This document shows, in pieces, positions 13,599 through 21,477 of a stretch of 29,583 nucleotides of DNA (position 1 is the first letter of the stretch; every line of letters begins with the position of its first letter). The DNA comes from a virus. Location: IMG/VR virus record IMGVR_UViG_3300025626_000094, positions 1 through 29,583 of that record; one strand, given 5' to 3'. The notes under the pieces were generated by a model. It saw only the letters and a program-made list of their open reading frames with translations. It ran no database searches and was not told where the DNA came from. Both the position numbers and the translations under genes were made by a program.

Positions 13599-13907
13599 AT
13601 GTCTTTTAAATTACAAAATCCTCCATACGCTATAGATAACACACCTATTTATAGCGTAGATATGGAAGACGGAGTTTTAGGAAAAGCTAATAATAACGGT
13701 ACTATTATAGTAAACAAAAATCTTTCACCAGCTATGTTAGAAGGTGTTGTAAACCACGAAAAGATACACATAGATCAAATGAAACGTGGTGATTTAGATT
13801 ACGATGACAACAATGTGTATTGGAAAGGTAAAAAGTATTCAAGAGCTCAAATGAAAGAAGGAGCTAAAAACTTACCCTGGGAGGCAGAGGCATATAAAAA
13901 AGCATAA
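13599..13907 (+). CDS. Putative HEXXH metallopeptidase-like protein (102 aa)
   Basis: Residues 53-57 are HEKIH, a zinc-binding HEXXH motif, with hydrophobic residues before it (MLEGVVN) as in zincins. A later PWEAEAY (93-99) offers E95 or E97 as a possible third ligand. The protein is short for an enzyme but has the full motif and an N-terminal beta part (PIYSVDMEDGVLGKANNNGT). If active, it could be a processing protease or act in lysis, given that the holin gene follows directly in an ATGA overlap. A non-catalytic role is possible. Family not recognised; evidence is the motif alone. Confidence 0.55.
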   Translation: MSFKLQNPPYAIDNTPIYSVDMEDGVLGKANNNGTIIVNKNLSPAMLEGVVNHEKIHIDQMKRGDLDYDDNNVYWKGKKYSRAQMKEGAKNLPWEAEAYKKA

Positions 13908-14308
13908 TGAAAAAAATATTAGAATTTTTCAGCACTAAAGTATTTAAACAAGTAGGTGATGTAGTTGATAAACTATTCACTAGCGAAGAGGAAAGATTAA
14001 ATGCTAGAAATCAAATATTTAAAGTATTACAAGATGCTCAGTTAGAATTGCAGAAAATGCAAACAGAAATTATTGTAGCTGAAGCTAAAGGTAATTGGTT
14101 GCAAAGAAGCTGGAGACCAATACTAATGCTTTCATTTGGTTTTATAATTATATATACAAAATTCATATCACAGTTATCAGCACACTTAATAACACCTGTT
14201 TTAGAACCAGAATTCTGGAGCTTATTGGAAATAGGTATTGGGGGTTATGTAATCGGTAGAAGTGGTGAAAAAATAGTAGACAAGCTAGGGCCGCTATTTA
14301 AAAAGTAA
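13907..14308 (+). CDS. Holin, 3TM superfamily type (133 aa)
   Basis: The gene starts in the ATGA overlap with the HEXXH gene. The protein has an N-terminal amphipathic helix (KKILEFFSTKVFKQVGDVVD), a charged coiled segment (~26-62), then GNWLQRSWRPILMLSFGFII, the tryptophan/RSWRP entry to a membrane helix (~71-88) typical of the 3TM holin superfamily also found in gene transfer agents. A second hydrophobic helix (~103-118, FWSLLEIGIGGYVIGRSG) follows, then a basic tail. This should be the holin that makes the membrane lesion for lysis. No endolysin with a classic motif is visible in the window; the HEXXH protein or a gene outside may serve. Confidence 0.75.
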   Translation: MKKILEFFSTKVFKQVGDVVDKLFTSEEERLNARNQIFKVLQDAQLELQKMQTEIIVAEAKGNWLQRSWRPILMLSFGFIIIYTKFISQLSAHLITPVLEPEFWSLLEIGIGGYVIGRSGEKIVDKLGPLFKK

Positions 14309-14363
14309 AAAGATAAAAAACAAGTAATAATAGTAATAACAGTAACCAATTAAATTAAATAAA

Positions 14364-14627
14364 ATGGGTAAATTAACAGATGAACAATTGAAGTCAGTAA
14401 AAGAAGGTCAAGGAAAAATCAATTCTATATTAGTAGAGATTGGTTTTTTAGAAGCTAGAAAAGCAGAATTTTTAGGAGCGCACTTCGAGGCAGTAAAAGC
14501 TTTAGAAGAAGTTAAATCAGAATTAAAAGAAGAGTATGGTGACATAACTGTAAACTTGGCTGATGGTAGTTTTGAAAAAGTAGAAGCAGAAGTAGAAGAA
14601 GCAGAAGTACTTGAGATAGTAAAGTAA
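14364..14627 (+). CDS. Hypothetical coiled-coil protein (87 aa)
   Basis: ATG follows a 55-base A/T-rich gap (14309-14363) with a (TAA)n-like run. The protein is almost entirely helical: residues 1-60 show heptad-like hydrophobics (SVKEGQGKINSILVEIGFLE, AVKALEEVKSELKEEYG), followed by DITVNLADGSFEKVEAEVEE and an acidic tail. I have seen the EEYG-x-(V/I)-x-(I/V)-NL-x-DG pattern in small phage proteins, but the role is unknown. It is immediately joined to the next gene through TAATG. Confidence 0.6.
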   Translation: MGKLTDEQLKSVKEGQGKINSILVEIGFLEARKAEFLGAHFEAVKALEEVKSELKEEYGDITVNLADGSFEKVEAEVEEAEVLEIVK

Positions 14628-14854
14628 TGAGCTCTGTTGTAAGGAAAATAAGTATAGGCTCCGACTATAAGAACGACGCAATGCACTACTCTGTAGGTCA
14701 AAGCGTTTATGGTGGACATACTATAGATTGCATCTTACATGATGAACAATCTAATTCTTACAGTATTTATATAAGAAAAGGAGATGAGGTAATGCCATGG
14801 AAAAAGTTTAATCCTAACATGGCAATATCCGTTGAATATGATTTAGAATATTAA
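14627..14854 (+). CDS. Conserved marine-phage small protein (75 aa)
   Basis: Starts in the TAATG overlap at 14627, and its stop is followed directly by the next ATG. It begins MSSVVRKISIGSDYKNDAMHYS, followed by VGQSVYGGHTIDCILHDEQSN and a C-terminal MPWKKFNPNMAISVEYDLEY. The signature of a GxxYKNDAMHY opening and a W/PWKKF-x-x-x-MPISxEYDLxY ending recurs in marine phages as I recall. It is predicted all-beta and soluble, without catalytic residues. The function is unknown. Confidence 0.6.
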   Translation: MSSVVRKISIGSDYKNDAMHYSVGQSVYGGHTIDCILHDEQSNSYSIYIRKGDEVMPWKKFNPNMAISVEYDLEY

Positions 14855-15460
14855 ATGAGAAGTCTATATGATTTTATCGTCAAGCCGCTTGGTGATAAAT
14901 ATGACAACGAAATAAAGCTAGGAGACGTTACACTAATACTAAACACTAAAATTGAAAACTTTAAAGCAGTTAATAATTTAGCTATAGTAGTTGAAACTCC
15001 AAAAGCTTTTAAAACAGATATTAAAAAAGGAGACATAATAATAATACATCATAATGTATTTAGAGTTTTTTATGATATCCGAGGTAATAAGAAAAAAAGT
15101 AGATCATACTTTAATGATGATTTATATTTTTGTTCAGCAGATCAAATATATTTGTATAAGAATACCGGGGATTGGAAATCATTTGGCGACAGATGCTTTG
15201 TAATGCCTTTGAAAAACAAAGACACTTTAAGGTCACAAAAAGAGCAAGAACTTATTGGTATACTAAAAATCGGTAATAGTTCGTTAAAAGCACTTAATAT
15301 CAACCCAGGGGACACGATTGGATTTACTCCAGGCAGTGAATGGGATTTTATTATAGATGATCAGAGAGTTTATTGTATGAAATCTAATGATATTGTAATT
15401 AAGTATGAACACAAAGGAAACGAAGAAGAATATAATCCAAGCTGGGCATGTAGCAGTTGA
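14855..15460 (+). CDS. Second GroES-like co-chaperonin candidate, two modules (201 aa)
   Basis: Two segments each follow the GroES strand order. Module 1: FIVKPLGDKY (7-16), NLAIVVETPKAF (41-52), KKGDIIIIHHNVFRV (57-71), YFCSADQIYLY (91-101). Module 2: RCFVMPLK (113-120), ELIGILKIGNSS (132-143), INPGDTIGFTPGSEWDFIID (149-168), VYCMKSNDIVIKYE (172-185). The GD-I/V-x-x turn followed by a strand and a final D-I/Q-x-x-x strand is the GroES core. This suggests a tandem co-chaperonin or a T4 gp31-like lid variant. No mobile loop with GG was found. It begins right after the 75-aa gene, and its last 56 bases overlap the next gene. Confidence is moderate without a structure search. Confidence 0.5.
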   Translation: MRSLYDFIVKPLGDKYDNEIKLGDVTLILNTKIENFKAVNNLAIVVETPKAFKTDIKKGDIIIIHHNVFRVFYDIRGNKKKSRSYFNDDLYFCSADQIYLYKNTGDWKSFGDRCFVMPLKNKDTLRSQKEQELIGILKIGNSSLKALNINPGDTIGFTPGSEWDFIIDDQRVYCMKSNDIVIKYEHKGNEEEYNPSWACSS

Positions 15461-15680
15461 AGAATTAATTAAGGTAGCTAAGGAAGCTATTATTGATTCT
15501 GATGATGATATATCTGCTGACAGATTAAAAAACGCTGCAGCTACAAAAAAACTAGCTATATTCGATGCCTTTGAAATACTTACTAGAATAGAAGAAGAAG
15601 AAGAAAAACTAAATGACAAACCAAAAGAAGCTACGGGAGAAAAAGCTTTTAGGGGTTTTGCAGAAGGGAGATCTAGGTAA
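15405..15680 (+). CDS. Small helical protein upstream of terL; candidate small terminase (91 aa)
   Basis: The only Met in the protein is the first, at 15405, so the long 56-base overlap with the previous gene is forced unless a non-ATG start is used. The protein is helical and acidic: VAVEELIKVAKEAIIDSDDD, then ADRLKNAAATKKLAIFDAFE, EILTRIEEEEEKLNDKPKEA and FRGFAEGRSR. Its location directly before terL (start overlapping the stop by one base) and its mostly helical nature fit a small terminase subunit that recognises DNA for packaging. I do not see a definite helix-turn-helix, so the terminase role is inferred from position. Confidence 0.45.
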   Translation: MNTKETKKNIIQAGHVAVEELIKVAKEAIIDSDDDISADRLKNAAATKKLAIFDAFEILTRIEEEEEKLNDKPKEATGEKAFRGFAEGRSR

Positions 15681-17890
15681 TGTACGAGCAAACTTTAGTA
15701 AAAATATTAAAAGACCATATAAAGCCTACTATATTTAAAAGATTAAATAGGTATAAGAAATGGGAGTATGGCTACAACCAAGAACATGACGTAGTTGTTA
15801 TTAGTAGAACAGGTCAAATAGGAGAGGTTTACGAAATACAAGGTGTTAAGATAGCTCTTCCTAAAGAAGATGACGTAGTTGCTTTTGATGGAAATAGATG
15901 GAAATATTCTGAATATCCAAAAGAACTAAATAGAATTAAATCAGTATTTGATTGGGATGAATACCCAGTTGAGTTTAAAGAAAAATGGTATGACTACATT
16001 GATACAGAGTTTAAAAGGCGTGAAGAAGGTTTTTGGTTTTATAACAAAGACAAGCCTTCTTATATTACTGGTACTCACTACATGTACTTGCAGTGGTCCA
16101 AGATTGATGTTGGGCAACCAGATTTTAGGGAATCAAACAGATTATTCTTTATATTCTGGGAAGCTTGTAAAGCAGATGTACGATCCTACGGAATGTGTTA
16201 TCTTAAGAACAGACGATCAGGTTTCTCTTTCATGGCGTCAGGTGAGACAGTTAACCAGGCAACAATATCCACAGATTCACGATTTGGTATTCTTTCAAAG
16301 TCCGGGCCAGATGCCAAAAAGATGTTTACTGATAAGGTCGTCCCCATCTCAGTCAACTATCCTTTTTTCTTTAAACCAGTCCAAGACGGAATGGACAGGC
16401 CGAAGACGGAACTTGCATACAGGGTACCAGCGTCCAAATTTACCCGTAAAAAACTTGACTCCAATGAAAAGCTACAAGAGATCACGGGTCTCGATACAAC
16501 GATCGACTGGAAAAACACGGGGGACAACTCGTACGATGGTGAAAAATTAAAACTACTAGTACACGATGAAAGTGGAAAGTGGGAAAGACCAACAAATATA
16601 TTAAACAACTGGAGGGTAACTAAAACTTGTTTAAGACTAGGTTCGAGAATTATAGGTAAGTGTATGATGGGATCAACATCAAACGCTTTAGATAAAGGTG
16701 GTGAGAATTTTAAAAAATTATATTATGATTCCGACGCAACAAAAAGAAACGCCAACGGACAGACTCGTTCAGGACTCTATAGTTTGTTCATACCTATGGA
16801 ATGGAACTACGAAGGATACATTGATTCTTATGGATTTCCTGTATTTGAAAAACCAAAAAAACAAACCGAAGGCCCCGATGGGTCGCTAATAACTCAAGGC
16901 GTAATTGATTATTGGGGTAATGAAGTAGAAGGATTAAAAGGAGATCAAGATGGTTTAAACGAATACTATCGTCAGTTTCCAAGAACGGAACAACATGCTT
17001 TTAGAGACGAAGCAAAACAATCTCTGTTTAATTTAACAAAGATATACGAACAAATAGATTATAACGAAGACTTAAGAAATACAGCTATAATAACCACAGG
17101 AAGTTTTATGTGGGAAAACGGTATCAAAGATACTAAGGTTGTTTTTGTACCAAATAAAAACGGTAGGTTTAATGTTAGCTGGGTTCCTCATGTAGGACTT
17201 CAAAATAGAGTTGTTGTAAAAGGCGGTGTAAAATATCCTGGTAACGATCACTGTGGTGCCTTCGGGTGTGACAGTTATGATATATCTGGAACCGTTGATA
17301 AAAGAGGATCTAATGGAGCTTTGCACGGTTTAACAAAGTTTAGTATGGAAGATGTTCCACCTAATAGATTCTTTTTAGAATATATAGCTAGACCACAAAC
17401 CGCTGAGATATTTTTTGAAGACGTATTAATGGCTTGTGTATTTTACGGAATGCCAATACTTGCTGAAAATAACAAACCTAGGTTACTGTATCATTTTAAA
17501 AGAAGAGGCTATAGAGGTTTTTCAATGAACAGACCTGATAAAAGATTAAACAAATTATCTGTAACTGAAAGAGAAATAGGTGGAATACCTAATTCAAGTG
17601 AGGATATAAAACAAGCGCACGCTGCAGCTATAGAATCTTATATAGAAACTTGTGTTGGGCAAACAGAAGCTGGTTATGGAGATATGTATTTCCAAAGAAC
17701 ATTAGAAGATTGGGGTAAATTTAATATAAACAATAGGACAAAGCATGATGCTTCTATAAGTTCAGGACTTGCTATAATGGCTTGTAATAAAAATTTATAT
17801 TCACCAGTTAGTCCAGTGCAAAAGAAAGTTTACGATTTAGGAATTAAAAGATATGACAATAGAGGTTCTTCGTCTAAAATATTAAGATAA
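15680..17890 (+). CDS. terL: Terminase large subunit (736 aa)
   Basis: The ATPase/nuclease motor that packages DNA into the prohead. An early GTHYMYLQWSKIDVG (131-145) segment is followed by a Walker A-like KNRRSGFSF (176-184), which lacks the full GxxGxGK(S/T), and a Walker B LLVHDES with D296 and E297. Nuclease-domain acidic residues are likely at D531/D534 (FGCDSYDISG) and D690 (KHDASISS). Length is at the upper end for TerL. It starts right at the end of the 91-aa gene and is followed directly by the portal. Codons in about 16080-16545 (ATC, GTC, ACG, CTC, TCC) differ from the flanks. No intein or frameshift is seen. Confidence 0.9.
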   Translation: MYEQTLVKILKDHIKPTIFKRLNRYKKWEYGYNQEHDVVVISRTGQIGEVYEIQGVKIALPKEDDVVAFDGNRWKYSEYPKELNRIKSVFDWDEYPVEFKEKWYDYIDTEFKRREEGFWFYNKDKPSYITGTHYMYLQWSKIDVGQPDFRESNRLFFIFWEACKADVRSYGMCYLKNRRSGFSFMASGETVNQATISTDSRFGILSKSGPDAKKMFTDKVVPISVNYPFFFKPVQDGMDRPKTELAYRVPASKFTRKKLDSNEKLQEITGLDTTIDWKNTGDNSYDGEKLKLLVHDESGKWERPTNILNNWRVTKTCLRLGSRIIGKCMMGSTSNALDKGGENFKKLYYDSDATKRNANGQTRSGLYSLFIPMEWNYEGYIDSYGFPVFEKPKKQTEGPDGSLITQGVIDYWGNEVEGLKGDQDGLNEYYRQFPRTEQHAFRDEAKQSLFNLTKIYEQIDYNEDLRNTAIITTGSFMWENGIKDTKVVFVPNKNGRFNVSWVPHVGLQNRVVVKGGVKYPGNDHCGAFGCDSYDISGTVDKRGSNGALHGLTKFSMEDVPPNRFFLEYIARPQTAEIFFEDVLMACVFYGMPILAENNKPRLLYHFKRRGYRGFSMNRPDKRLNKLSVTEREIGGIPNSSEDIKQAHAAAIESYIETCVGQTEAGYGDMYFQRTLEDWGKFNINNRTKHDASISSGLAIMACNKNLYSPVSPVQKKVYDLGIKRYDNRGSSSKILR

Positions 17891-20299
17891 ATGAAAATAC
17901 AAACAAATACCGATAGTTCTTTCCCTAACCAAGTTGTTAGCGACGAAGTAAAAGCTAGTTACGATTATGGCTTACAAGTCTCTAGAGCTATTGAACAAGA
18001 GTGGTTCAATCAAGGAAGAGGTAATGGTAATAGATATTTAAACAATTGGAATAGTTTTCACACACTACGGTTATACGCCAGAGGCGAGCAGTCAGTACAA
18101 AAATACAAAGATGAATTATCTATAAATGGTGACTTGTCTTATCTTAATTTAGATTGGAAGCCTATACCAGTAATATCAAAGTTTGTAGATATCGTTGTAA
18201 ACGGTATGTCTAACAAGACTTACGAAATAAGTGCTTTTGCGCAAGATCCGTTTTCTGTAAAGAGCAGAACTGAATACGCTGCAGCAGTGGAAGAAGATAT
18301 GAACAACAAAATTATGTTGCAAAATATCAAACAAGCTATGAATATAGACATGGCGCGTACTGGAAACTTAGAAGATTTACCTGAAAACAAAGAAGAGTTA
18401 GATGTTCATTTACAAATGACAACTAAGCAAAGCGTTGAAATAGCAGAAGAAGAAGTTATAAATAATGTATTGGCTTTTAATAAGTATGATCAAACAAAAA
18501 AGCGTTTAGCTCAAGATTTAACAGTTATAGGCATTGGGGCTGTTAAAACATCTTTCAATAAATCAGAAGGAATAGTAACTGATTACGTTGATCCAGCTAA
18601 TATGATTTATTCATATACAGAGGATCCAAACTTTGAGGATATATATTACGTAGGAGAGGTTAAGTCTATATCACTGGCGGAACTTAAAAAACAATTCCCA
18701 TCATTATCAGCATCAGAGTTAGAAAAAATACAGGATATGCCTGGTAATTCTCAGTATGTAACTAACTGGGGTAATTATGATGAAAATACAATACAAGTAT
18801 TATACTTTGAGTACAAAACGTATTCAGACCAAGTATTTAAAATAAAGAAAACAGAACAAGGCTTAGAAAAAACATTAGAAAAGTCAGATACATTTAACCC
18901 ACCTGAAAACGATAACTTTGAAAGAGTATCAAGAACAATAGAAGTTCTATATTCAGGAGCTAAGGTTTTAGGTACAAATACAATGTTAAAGTGGGAGATG
19001 GCTGAAAATATGACCAGACCTACAGCGGATACTACAAAAGTAATGATGAATTACTGTATATCAGCGCCTAGAATGTACAAAGGACGCATAGAATCTATAG
19101 TTAGTAAAATTACTAGCTTTGCTGATATGATCCAAATAACACATCTTAAACTACAACAAGTAATGTCTAGAATAGTACCAGATGGTGTATTTTTAGATAT
19201 GGATGGTTTAGCTGAAGTTGATTTAGGTAACGGTACTACGTACAATCCAGCAGAAGCATTGAATATGTATTTCCAAACAGGTTCTGTTGTAGGTAGATCA
19301 TTAACGCAAGACGGAGAATTAAATAGAGGTAAAATACCAGTACAAGAATTATCATCTTCAAGCGGTCAAGCAAAAATACAAAGTTTAATAGGTACGTATC
19401 AATATTATCTACAAATGATAAGAGACGTAACCGGGTTAAACGAAGCAAGAGACGGCAGCGCTCCAAGCAAAGATGCATTAGTAGGTTTACAAAAAATGGC
19501 AGCTAACGCTTCTAACATTGCAACCAAACATGTATTGGACTCTTTATTATATTTAACCGTTAGAACTTGTGAAAATATTAGTTTAAAAGTTGCTGATGTT
19601 ATTGAAAATCCTTTAACTGAAAACGCTTTAACCAATGCCATAAGTACATTTAATACAAAAACTCTAGAAGAGTTAATGAATTTACAGTTGCATGACTTTG
19701 GTATTTATTTAGAATTAGAACCAGAAGAAGAAGAAAAAGCTTTATTAGAACAAAATATACAGGTTGCTTTACAAACACAAGCTATTCAATTATCTGATGC
19801 TATTGATATTAGACAAATTAAAAATATAAAATTAGCTAATCAATTCTTAAAGCTTAGACAAACTCAAAAGATTAAGAGAGAGCAAGAGCAACAACAAAAA
19901 AATATACAAGCTCAAGCTCAAGCAAATGCAGAGTCTGCTGAGAAAGCCGCTATGTATGAAGTTCAAAAACAACAAGCATTAACCGCTGAAAAAGTTAGCA
20001 TTGAACAAGCTAAGTCTCAGTTTGAAATAGAAAGAATGCAAACAGAAGCTCAAATAAAAAGAGAGTTGATGGCTGAAGAATTTCAATACAACATACAATT
20101 AGCTCAAGCTCAAATGGGTGCAGATCAAGCAAAAGAGCAAGAAATAGAAGATAGAAAAGATAAAAGAATTAAAATGCAAGGTACCCAACAATCTGAATTA
20201 ATAAATCAAAGACAGACAGATGGTTTACCTAAGGACTTTGAATCATCAGGAAATGATGTATTAGGTGGGTTTGGATTAGAACAGTTCGGGCCTAGGTAA
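17891..20299 (+). CDS. Portal protein (802 aa)
   Basis: Forms the ring at the packaging vertex that TerL docks on and DNA passes through. It directly follows terL without a gap. The N-terminal part has WFNQGRGNGNRYLNNWNSFH and GEQSVQKYKDELSINGD, then ISKFVDIVVNGMSNKTYEIS, a portal-like early segment. The centre is mixed alpha/beta (VTDYVDPANMIYSYTEDPNF). From about residue 650 to 770 the protein is a long Gln/Glu/Lys/Ala-rich coiled region (KIKREQEQQQKNIQAQAQAN, AEFQYNIQ), as in the barrel or crown of large portals. The C-terminus ends GFGLEQFGPR. Call based on order, length and architecture. Confidence 0.85.
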   Translation: MKIQTNTDSSFPNQVVSDEVKASYDYGLQVSRAIEQEWFNQGRGNGNRYLNNWNSFHTLRLYARGEQSVQKYKDELSINGDLSYLNLDWKPIPVISKFVDIVVNGMSNKTYEISAFAQDPFSVKSRTEYAAAVEEDMNNKIMLQNIKQAMNIDMARTGNLEDLPENKEELDVHLQMTTKQSVEIAEEEVINNVLAFNKYDQTKKRLAQDLTVIGIGAVKTSFNKSEGIVTDYVDPANMIYSYTEDPNFEDIYYVGEVKSISLAELKKQFPSLSASELEKIQDMPGNSQYVTNWGNYDENTIQVLYFEYKTYSDQVFKIKKTEQGLEKTLEKSDTFNPPENDNFERVSRTIEVLYSGAKVLGTNTMLKWEMAENMTRPTADTTKVMMNYCISAPRMYKGRIESIVSKITSFADMIQITHLKLQQVMSRIVPDGVFLDMDGLAEVDLGNGTTYNPAEALNMYFQTGSVVGRSLTQDGELNRGKIPVQELSSSSGQAKIQSLIGTYQYYLQMIRDVTGLNEARDGSAPSKDALVGLQKMAANASNIATKHVLDSLLYLTVRTCENISLKVADVIENPLTENALTNAISTFNTKTLEELMNLQLHDFGIYLELEPEEEEKALLEQNIQVALQTQAIQLSDAIDIRQIKNIKLANQFLKLRQTQKIKREQEQQQKNIQAQAQANAESAEKAAMYEVQKQQALTAEKVSIEQAKSQFEIERMQTEAQIKRELMAEEFQYNIQLAQAQMGADQAKEQEIEDRKDKRIKMQGTQQSELINQRQTDGLPKDFESSGNDVLGGFGLEQFGPR

Positions 20300-20331
20300 G
20301 ATTACAAACAATTATTTAATTATATTATATT

Positions 20332-21462
20332 ATGTCAGAAGTAAAACAAGAAGGGGATTTTAAAATTAAATCCAAGAAAAAAAGCCCTAAAAAATTAGGC
20401 AACCAATCTAATGAGCCCATAAAGGTTAATATAGATGAGGTTAAAGAAAATATAACTGAAGATACTGCTAAGGTAATAATACCTGAAGTAAAAGAAGAAT
20501 CAGAAGCTCAAGAAGAAGTTGTTATAGTTGGTGAAACTAAAACAGAAGAACAAGCTCAAGATGGTTTGATTGAGGTTATTGAAGAAAGTGAAGATGATGC
20601 TGAACCAATTATCGAACAGCAAGCTCAACCGGTAGTTGATCAAAGAGTATTACCGGAAAACATTGAAAAGCTTGTTAGCTTTATGGAAGATACTGGCGGT
20701 ACAGTAGAAGATTATGTTAGATTAAACGCTGACTATTCTAACATCGATGACAAAGCATTGTTAAAAGAATATTATAAAAAAACAAAACCATATTTAGAAT
20801 CTGATGACGTAAGTCTTCTTTTAGAAGATTATGATTACGACGAAGATCTAGATGAGGAAAGAGATATACGCAAAAAGAAAATTGCGTTTAAAGAAGAAGT
20901 TGCAAAAGCAAAAGGCTTTTTAGAGAACACTAAGAGTAAATATTACGACGAGATCAAGTTGAGACCCGGCGCTACTCAAGAACAACAAAAAGCAACAGAG
21001 TTTTTCAACCGATACCAAGAGGATCAAAAAGTAGCTGAGCAACAGCACACAGATTTTAAATCAAAAACAAACGATTATTTTACAAAGGAGTTCAAAGGTT
21101 TTGACTTCAATGTAGGTGAAAAGAAGTTTAGATATGGTTTACAAGATCCGTCGAAAGTTGCAGAAAACCAATCCAGTATTAATAACTTCGTAGGAAAGTT
21201 TCTTGACGATAGCGGTAATATAAAGGATACTAAAGGTTATCACAAAGCTATTTATTTAGCTTCTAATGCTGACAAGATTATTAATCATTTTTATGAACAA
21301 GGTAAAACAGATGCTACTAAAGAAATAATTAGTAAATCTAAAAATCCAAGCACAGAACCTAGGCAAACTGGGACAGGTGAGTTTGTAAATGGAATAAAAG
21401 TTAAGTCGATTAGTGGCTACGATAACTCTAAACTTAGAATTAAAACAAAAAAATTTAACTAA
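20332..21462 (+). CDS. Probable capsid scaffolding protein (376 aa)
   Basis: Lies between portal and major capsid, the usual place for the scaffold. The N-terminus is Lys-rich (KIKSKKKSPKKLGNQSNEP), followed by a very acidic low-complexity region (~35-110, many Glu/Asp). The middle is helical and charged (EERDIRKKKIAFKEEVAKAK), and the C-terminus is basic (KLRIKTKKFN), a feature that in scaffolds contacts capsid protein. It is soluble, with no catalytic motif; a protease is not evident. Its leader (TATATTATATTATG) is shared with the 277-aa gene at 23043. Scaffold role is inferred from context and composition. Confidence 0.75.
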   Translation: MSEVKQEGDFKIKSKKKSPKKLGNQSNEPIKVNIDEVKENITEDTAKVIIPEVKEESEAQEEVVIVGETKTEEQAQDGLIEVIEESEDDAEPIIEQQAQPVVDQRVLPENIEKLVSFMEDTGGTVEDYVRLNADYSNIDDKALLKEYYKKTKPYLESDDVSLLLEDYDYDEDLDEERDIRKKKIAFKEEVAKAKGFLENTKSKYYDEIKLRPGATQEQQKATEFFNRYQEDQKVAEQQHTDFKSKTNDYFTKEFKGFDFNVGEKKFRYGLQDPSKVAENQSSINNFVGKFLDDSGNIKDTKGYHKAIYLASNADKIINHFYEQGKTDATKEIISKSKNPSTEPRQTGTGEFVNGIKVKSISGYDNSKLRIKTKKFN

Positions 21463-21477
21463 AAAAAATTAAAAATT

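Noticed and set aside
15284-15691. 135-codon minus-strand frame overlapping the GroES-like gene and the terL-proximal gene
   Set aside because: It lies opposite two well-supported rightward genes, is Ser/Phe/Leu-rich as expected for an antisense shadow, and has no leader or neighbour on that strand.
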